From assembly GCA_030016455.1 (NCBI GenBank), contig JASEJH010000037.1, positions 1-9,333 of the forward strand: 9,333 nt of DNA. The letters run 5' to 3'. The position numbers were made by a program, and so were the translations under genes. The notes below the pieces were generated by a model that saw nothing but the letters and a program-made list of their open reading frames with translations, was not told where the DNA came from and made no database searches. This document shows, piece after piece, positions 6,335-9,333 of the stretch (the first letter of the stretch is position 1; every line of letters begins with the position of its first letter). The stretch is from Thermoanaerobacteraceae bacterium (GTDB taxonomy: Bacteria; Bacillota; Desulfotomaculia; Desulfotomaculales; Ammonificaceae).

Positions 6335-6600
6335 GTTCTGCCCTCATCTTCCGTCCGAATACGCCGGACCCAGTCCGCGCTGTCTCCCGCCCAATCCGGC
6401 GCATCTTCCGGTCGCAAAACCCCGTGGGCCGCCTCTATCTTTTCGGCTACACGTGCTTGCGTGAGTTGAGCAGCTACTGCTTCTTTTACAAACTCGTTTT
6501 TGCTCATCCCGGTTTTGCGCAGCAGGGCATTTAGCTCTTCAACCATTTCGGCCGGCAACCTGATATGTAACAAACGGACCTCTTTATTGCTCTTCATCAT
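6322..6600 (-). CDS. vapB: VapB-type ribbon-helix-helix antitoxin
   Basis: The antitoxin neutralises VapC by direct binding and represses its own operon through an N-terminal DNA-binding domain. The 92-aa protein begins MMKSNKEVRLLHIRLP, a beta strand. The two helices of a ribbon-helix-helix fold follow (EMVEELNALLRKTG, SKNEFVKEAVAAQL). The C-terminal half is acidic and tryptophan-containing (DAPDWAGDSADWVRRIR), probably the toxin-binding tail. The reading frame stays open for another 16 codons upstream, but the start is set by a perfect AGGAGGTG about 7 nt before the ATG at 6600. The sequence upstream of that is promoter. Confidence 0.9.
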   Translation of the reverse strand: MMKSNKEVRLLHIRLPAEMVEELNALLRKTGMSKNEFVKEAVAAQLTQARVAEKIEAAHGVLRPEDAPDWAGDSADWVRRIRTEDEGRTWAT

Positions 6601-6619
6601 AGTAGCACCTCCTGGTATT

Positions 6620-6648
6620 ATTTTAGTTACTACTACAAGATATTTCAA
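6620..6648 (-). promoter_or_regulatory. vapBC promoter
   Basis: On the minus strand TTGAAA (6643-6648) and TAAAAT (6620-6625) are spaced by exactly 17 bp, about 20 bp before the vapB start. TAGTAG (6600-6605) and CTACTA (6630-6635) form a short inverted repeat straddling the -10, a plausible autorepression operator for the VapB ribbon-helix-helix domain (inference). Confidence 0.7.
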
Positions 6649-6655
6649 GCTTTTC

Positions 6656-6684
6656 TTTACCCTTTTTTGTTACCGTAATATACT
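6656..6684 (+). promoter_or_regulatory. rarA promoter
   Basis: TTTACC (6656-6661) and TATACT (6679-6684) are spaced by 17 bp, 33 bp before the TTG start. The -35 element lies within 10 bp of the divergent vapBC -35, so a repressor bound for one promoter could affect the other. Confidence 0.5.
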
Positions 6685-6716
6685 CTGAGAAGAGAGTTGC
6701 AAAACAGAGGGGAAAA

Positions 6717-7997
6717 TTGGAACGGCTACCGCTCGCGACGCGTTTTAAGCCCCGGAGCCTCGAAGAGTTCGTGGGGCAGAAACATCTCCTGGCTGAAGGC
6801 AAGCTCCTTTACCGGGCGATAAAGGCCGGACGGCTCGGGTCGGCCATTTTCTATGGACCGCCGGGTACAGGAAAAACGGCCCTGGCGGAGCTTGCTGCGC
6901 GCACGTCGAACCGTCCTTTTGTCCGGCTCAACGCTGCTCTGACCACGGTAAAGGAGCTCCGGGAGGTGGCCGGCCGGGCTGCGCGGGAGCAGGAACCGGT
7001 CGTCTTGTGCCTCGATGAGATCCACCACCTCAACAAACTGCAGCAGGACGCGCTCCTGCCCTTCGTCGAGGAAGGCGTGGTGACGCTCATCGGCACCACC
7101 ACCGAGAATCCCTACTTTGAAATCGTGGGGGCGCTCCGCTCGCGGGCCACGATCTTCCGGTTCGAGCCCCTTTCCCGCGCCGACATCGAGACGATCCTTC
7201 AGCGGGCGCTGGCTGACCCTGAACGGGGGCTGGCGGGCTGCCGGGTGCGCCTTTTGCCGGAGGCGCTGGCGCACTTCGCCGAGGCCTGCGCGGGCGACGC
7301 CCGGGTGGCGCTGGGGGCGCTGGAACTGGCGGTGCTGACCACGCCGCCGGCTGGGGACGGCACGATCATGATCGGCCTGCAAACGGCGGAGGAGTGTATC
7401 CGCCAGCGGGCGCTCAAGTATGATAAGGCGGGGGACACCCACTACGACGTCGCCTCGGCTTTGATTAAGTCCGTTCGCGGCAGCGACCCAGACGCGGCGC
7501 TGCACTATCTCGCCCGGGCGATCGCGGCTGGGGAAGACGTGAAGTTTCTGGCGCGCCGGCTGGTCATCAGCGCCGCCGAAGACGTGGGCTTGGCCGACCC
7601 GCGGGCCCTGGTCATCGCGCAGGCGGCCGCCGACGCGGTGCAATTTGTGGGGCTACCCGAGGCCCGGATCATCCTGGCGGAAGCGGCCATTTACCTGGCG
7701 CTGGCTCCCAAGAGCAACACCGCCTACCTGGCCATCGAGCAGGCGATCGCAGACGTGGAGAAAAAGGAAACCGGTCAGGTGCCGCCGCACCTGCGGGACG
7801 CCAGTTATTACGGGGCTAAATCCTTCGGGCACGGCCGGGGTTACAAGTACCCGCACGACTATCCCGGGGGCTTCGTTCCCCAGGAGTACCTCCCCGAGGA
7901 ACTCCGGGGTGCCACCTATTACCGTCCCACCGACCGGGGGGCGGAGGCGACCCTGAAGGAGCGGCTGCTTCGCCTGCGCCGGTTGCGAAAGAAGTGA
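6717..7997 (+). CDS. rarA: replication-associated recombination protein RarA (MgsA)
   Basis: RarA is a clamp-loader-like AAA+ ATPase that acts at stalled replication forks and DNA ends and interacts with SSB. The 426-aa protein has the family's full length. Motifs are PLATRFKPRSLEEFVGQ at the N-terminus, Walker A GPPGTGKT at 47-54, Walker B CLDEIHH at 98-104, sensor-1 GTTTENPYFE at 126-135, and an arginine-finger region ALRSRA near 139-144. The RarA-specific C-terminal part carries YDKAGDTHYDVASALIKSVRGSDPDAALHYLAR, EDVGLADP and the terminal YKYPHDYPGGFVPQEYLP. The last of these is the tetramerisation domain. The TTG start at 6717 follows AGAGGGG at 6706-6712. It diverges from vapBC and is followed by selC with its own promoter. 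Confidence 0.96.
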   Translation: MERLPLATRFKPRSLEEFVGQKHLLAEGKLLYRAIKAGRLGSAIFYGPPGTGKTALAELAARTSNRPFVRLNAALTTVKELREVAGRAAREQEPVVLCLDEIHHLNKLQQDALLPFVEEGVVTLIGTTTENPYFEIVGALRSRATIFRFEPLSRADIETILQRALADPERGLAGCRVRLLPEALAHFAEACAGDARVALGALELAVLTTPPAGDGTIMIGLQTAEECIRQRALKYDKAGDTHYDVASALIKSVRGSDPDAALHYLARAIAAGEDVKFLARRLVISAAEDVGLADPRALVIAQAAADAVQFVGLPEARIILAEAAIYLALAPKSNTAYLAIEQAIADVEKKETGQVPPHLRDASYYGAKSFGHGRGYKYPHDYPGGFVPQEYLPEELRGATYYRPTDRGAEATLKERLLRLRRLRKK

Positions 7998-8032
7998 ATC
8001 GTCTTCGGATTAGACCGCGCGCGGCCGCGGGT

Positions 8033-8061
8033 TTGACACGCAGGAGGGTGTCGGCTATAAT
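8033..8061 (+). promoter_or_regulatory. consensus sigma-A promoter of selC
   Basis: TTGACA (8033-8038) and TATAAT (8056-8061) are both perfect and are spaced by the ideal 17 bp. Transcription should begin near 8068, only a few bases before the mature tRNA 5' end. This is the strongest promoter in the window. Confidence 0.92.
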
Positions 8062-8071
8062 CGAAAACTGA

Positions 8072-8165
8072 GGGGGTGGACGGGTCCTGGTGGGCCTCCT
8101 GGTCTTCAAAACCAGTCGGCGGGTTAAAAGCCCGCGGTGGGTTCGATTCCCACGCACTCCCGCCA
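8072..8165 (+). tRNA. selC: tRNA-Sec (anticodon TCA)
   Basis: This is the selenocysteine tRNA that decodes in-frame UGA together with SelB and a SECIS element. The 94-nt gene folds as follows. The acceptor is 8072-8079 with 8154-8161. A six-pair D stem (8082-8087/8092-8097) closes a four-base TGGT loop. The anticodon stem CTGGT/ACCAG holds loop CTTCAAA with TCA at 8106-8108. A long variable arm has stem GCGGG/CCCGC (8119-8123/8131-8135). The T arm is GTGGG-TTCGATT-CCCAC. Discriminator G8162 and an encoded CCA (8163-8165) complete it. The six-pair D stem, long variable arm and TCA anticodon together are diagnostic. Seven acceptor pairs form (one G-U). The eighth, G8079-G8154, is a mismatch, where bacterial tRNA-Sec normally has eight pairs. 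Confidence 0.96.
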
Positions 8166-8187
8166 GAAAAACTTTCGGGTTTTCGGC

Positions 8188-8222
8188 TCCCTTTTCGATC
8201 TGAAAAAGGGGGTTTTGTTTTT
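8188..8222 (+). terminator. intrinsic terminator of selC
   Basis: CCCTTTT (8189-8195) can pair with AAAAGGG (8204-8210) around a short loop, followed by the T-rich tract TTTTGTTTTT (8213-8222). It lies 23 bp after the tRNA CCA and should end the selC transcript. Confidence 0.75.
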
Positions 8223-8256
8223 CTGGTGCTTGCCCGAATGGTGCCCGAATAAGAAT

Positions 8257-8299
8257 TACCTTCACCGGGAAAAATAGCTAACACAAGGGGGTGAAGGTA
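8257..8299 (+). promoter_or_regulatory. inverted repeat covering the DUF3243-gene ribosome binding site
   Basis: TACCTTCACC (8257-8266) is the exact reverse complement of GGTGAAGGTA (8290-8299), with 23 nt between. The right arm contains most of the ribosome binding site (GGGGGTGAAGG) and ends two bases before the ATG at 8302. In RNA the hairpin would hide the site, so translation may be controlled by RNA structure. No promoter for this gene is evident between it and the selC terminator. Confidence 0.5.
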
Positions 8300-8301
8300 G
8301 T

Positions 8302-8553
8302 ATGGAACACTTAAGTGTGGAGAACTTTCCCAAGGAGTTGGCCGACAAAATCCGAGAGGGGAAAAGAGCCGGACTCTCGGACGAGCAGATCGTGGACGGC
8401 ATTATCCATTTAGGCGATGTGCTGGCAAAATTCGTCAGACCCGATTCGCCAGAAGAGTCGCTGATGAAAGAAATGTGGCGGGTCGCCTCGGCCGATGAAA
8501 AACGCACGTTGGCCAGCTTAGTGTTCCGTCTTGGCTCAAGAGTTGTTCACTGA
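8302..8553 (+). CDS. DUF3243-like small protein
   Basis: The 83-aa soluble protein resembles DUF3243 (Bacillus YmfJ-like), small helical proteins of Firmicutes with unknown role. The matching pattern is an N-terminal helix (LADKIREGKRAGLSDEQI), a central HLGDVLAKFVRPDSPEES, then LMKEMWRVASADEKRTLASLVFRL at the C-terminus. It has no membrane segment, cysteine or metal motif. The ATG at 8302 follows GGGGGTGAAGG, itself inside an inverted repeat. It sits alone between the selC terminator and its own terminator. Confidence in the gene is high; the family assignment, made from recall of the pattern, is moderate. Confidence 0.82.
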   Translation: MEHLSVENFPKELADKIREGKRAGLSDEQIVDGIIHLGDVLAKFVRPDSPEESLMKEMWRVASADEKRTLASLVFRLGSRVVH

Positions 8554-8576
8554 GCGCACCCAGAAGACTTGATACT

Positions 8577-8608
8577 AAAAGGGGGTCCCGAGTGGGGCCC
8601 TTTCTTTT
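8577..8608 (+). terminator. intrinsic terminator of the DUF3243-like gene
   Basis: AAAGGG-GG-TCCC (8578-8589) pairs with GGGGCCCTTT (8594-8603) around the loop GAGT, with a two-base bulge and one G-U. It is followed by CTTTT. It lies 24 bp after the stop codon. Confidence 0.8.
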
Positions 8609-8897
8609 GCTCAGGCGAGATGATCCACAGTTGCTGGAGATGAAGCGTTAGAGTAATGCTTGCGATGCGCCGTTCCCCTTTCCCGGAACGCCGTACTTTT
8701 CGTCCGCGTGCCGGGCGTAAAAGAACCGGTTGCCGGGAGCGCCGGGGGGGGGAACCCGCACTTTACCGGAAAAGAATCCCTAACGGTACGGAACACCCGG
8801 TCACGATTTTCGCAGTTGTTCCAGGTGTGCAGACCAGGGTCTGCGGCAGAGGCGCCCCACGATAACGTGCTCCTTCCTGAAGCCCGGGTCGGGAGGC
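8609..8897. other. non-coding interval with hairpins and a nine-G run
   Basis: I see no gene supported by ribosome binding site, codon pattern or recognisable family on either strand. It contains two adjacent hairpins: CGTTCC/GGAACG at 8671-8690 with an 8-nt loop, and an 11-pair stem at 8696-8723 with one bulge and loop CGTGC. It also holds a run of nine G at 8744-8752 and a short palindrome GCAGACC-AG-GGTCTGC at 8829-8844. The last could belong to the end of the yifB transcript but lacks a T tract. Confidence 0.5.
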
Positions 8898-9333
8898 TCA
8901 GCGGTCACTGCCGCGCTCCCGGTACTGCAGGGCCTCGGCGACATGCGCGGAGTCGATCACGCTGGAACCTTCGAGGTCGGCGATGGTCCGGGCGACCTTT
9001 AACACCCGGTCGTGCAAGCGCGCGCTCAAAGAGAGCTGCCGGAAGGCAGCCTGAAACATCCTTCCCGCTTCCCGGGTGTAAGTGCAGAACCGCCGGACCT
9101 GAGCGCCGCTCATCGCCGCGTTGCAGGTCGTCTTCGTTCCCCGGAAACGATCGCGCTGGACGGCCCGTGCCGCCTCCACCCGCTGCCGCACGGCGGCGGA
9201 GCTTTCTCCTTGGGGCTCGGCCGCCAACTCGTGAAACTCCACCCTGGGGACCGAGACATAAAGATCGATTCGGTCGCGCAGAGGTCCGGAAAGCCGGCTT
9301 TGGTACCGCTGGATCTGGTGCGGCGAACAGGTG
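8898..9333 (-). CDS. YifB/ComM-family Mg-chelatase-like AAA+ ATPase, C-terminal part
   Basis: Only the last 145 or so codons are present; the gene begins beyond the right edge. The fragment opens with CSPHQIQRYQSRLSGPLRDRID (first 20 or so residues), the arginine-finger/sensor region typical of YifB/ComM, then LYVSVPRVEFHEL. The C-terminal Mg-chelatase helical domain follows, with RRFCTYTREAGRMFQAAF, LSLSARLHDRVLKVARTIADLEG and HVAEALQYRER, and the protein ends SDR. In Haemophilus and Vibrio, ComM is a hexameric helicase that promotes branch migration in natural transformation. In Firmicutes the role of YifB is less certain. A GTG at 9242 is internal and not the start, since homology continues upstream without a stop. 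No clear terminator follows it. Confidence 0.94.
   Translation of the reverse strand, partial: TCSPHQIQRYQSRLSGPLRDRIDLYVSVPRVEFHELAAEPQGESSAAVRQRVEAARAVQRDRFRGTKTTCNAAMSGAQVRRFCTYTREAGRMFQAAFRQLSLSARLHDRVLKVARTIADLEGSSVIDSAHVAEALQYRERGSDR

Noticed and set aside
6601..6648. A 108-codon version of VapB starting at 6648
   Set aside because: The extra 16 codons cover the promoter, and the perfect AGGAGGTG fits only the ATG at 6600.
6726..7643. A 305-codon minus-strand open frame opposite rarA
   Set aside because: It is a shadow of a strongly conserved AAA+ gene; its composition is Arg/Gly/His-rich and it shows no family motif.
8010..8034. GC-rich palindrome CCGCGCGCGG after rarA as a terminator
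   Set aside because: Its arms leave almost no loop, and the T run after it is only three bases and is part of the selC -35 element.
7816..8284. Long minus-strand open frames running across selC
   Set aside because: They are antisense translations of the tRNA-Sec gene and the rarA 3' end (phrases like ESNPPRA and TGFEDQEAH are familiar spurious products of tRNA sequence). They have no ribosome binding site.
8551..8640. Possible selenocysteine readthrough of the TGA ending the DUF3243-like gene
   Set aside because: An intrinsic terminator lies 24 bp downstream, homologues end at this point, and no SECIS-like hairpin is placed correctly.
1..9333. CRISPR array or complete insertion sequence
   Set aside because: No regularly spaced repeats and no transposase reading frame were seen on either strand.

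Overview
The window reads as chromosomal DNA from a GC-rich, anaerobic, probably thermophilic Firmicute of the Clostridia (Peptococcaceae/Moorella-like). This is an inference. It rests on the strong AGGAGG-type ribosome binding sites, frequent GTG/TTG starts, sigma-A promoters with extended -10 (TGn) elements, a rubrerythrin, an FBP-type L-lactate dehydrogenase, a DUF3243 protein and a selenocysteine tRNA. No species-level assignment is possible from the sequence alone.

Layout. Positions 1-377 hold no gene. They contain a 120-bp inverted-repeat (MITE-like) element and then an AT-rich leader. Next come queA (queuosine tRNA modification) and a 127-aa membrane-anchored unknown in one operon. An L-lactate dehydrogenase gene faces them and runs divergently from a rubrerythrin gene. 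A trmI-type tRNA m1A methyltransferase faces rubrerythrin. Divergent from trmI is a compact operon of an unknown 120-aa protein, a MOSC-domain protein and a DUF72 protein. A vapBC toxin-antitoxin pair lies on the minus strand and runs into the 3' end of the DUF72 gene. rarA (AAA+ replication-repair ATPase) diverges from vapBC. After it come selC (tRNA-Sec) with a textbook promoter and terminator, a small DUF3243 gene with its own terminator, about 290 bp of apparently non-coding DNA with hairpins, and the C-terminal part of a YifB/ComM-type AAA+ gene entering from the right edge.

Most of the genes are housekeeping: two tRNA-modification enzymes, a tRNA gene, fork repair, redox and oxygen-stress functions, and a DNA-processing ATPase. 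I see no clear new defence or biosynthetic system. The points most worth a second look are the terminal-inverted-repeat element at the left edge, selC and the possible integration scar beside it, an inverted repeat that would hide the DUF3243 ribosome binding site, a MOSC protein lacking its hallmark cysteine, and a vapBC module whose antisense sequence supplies the tail of the DUF72 protein. Two convergent gene pairs also end on stop codons that overlap by exactly four bases.
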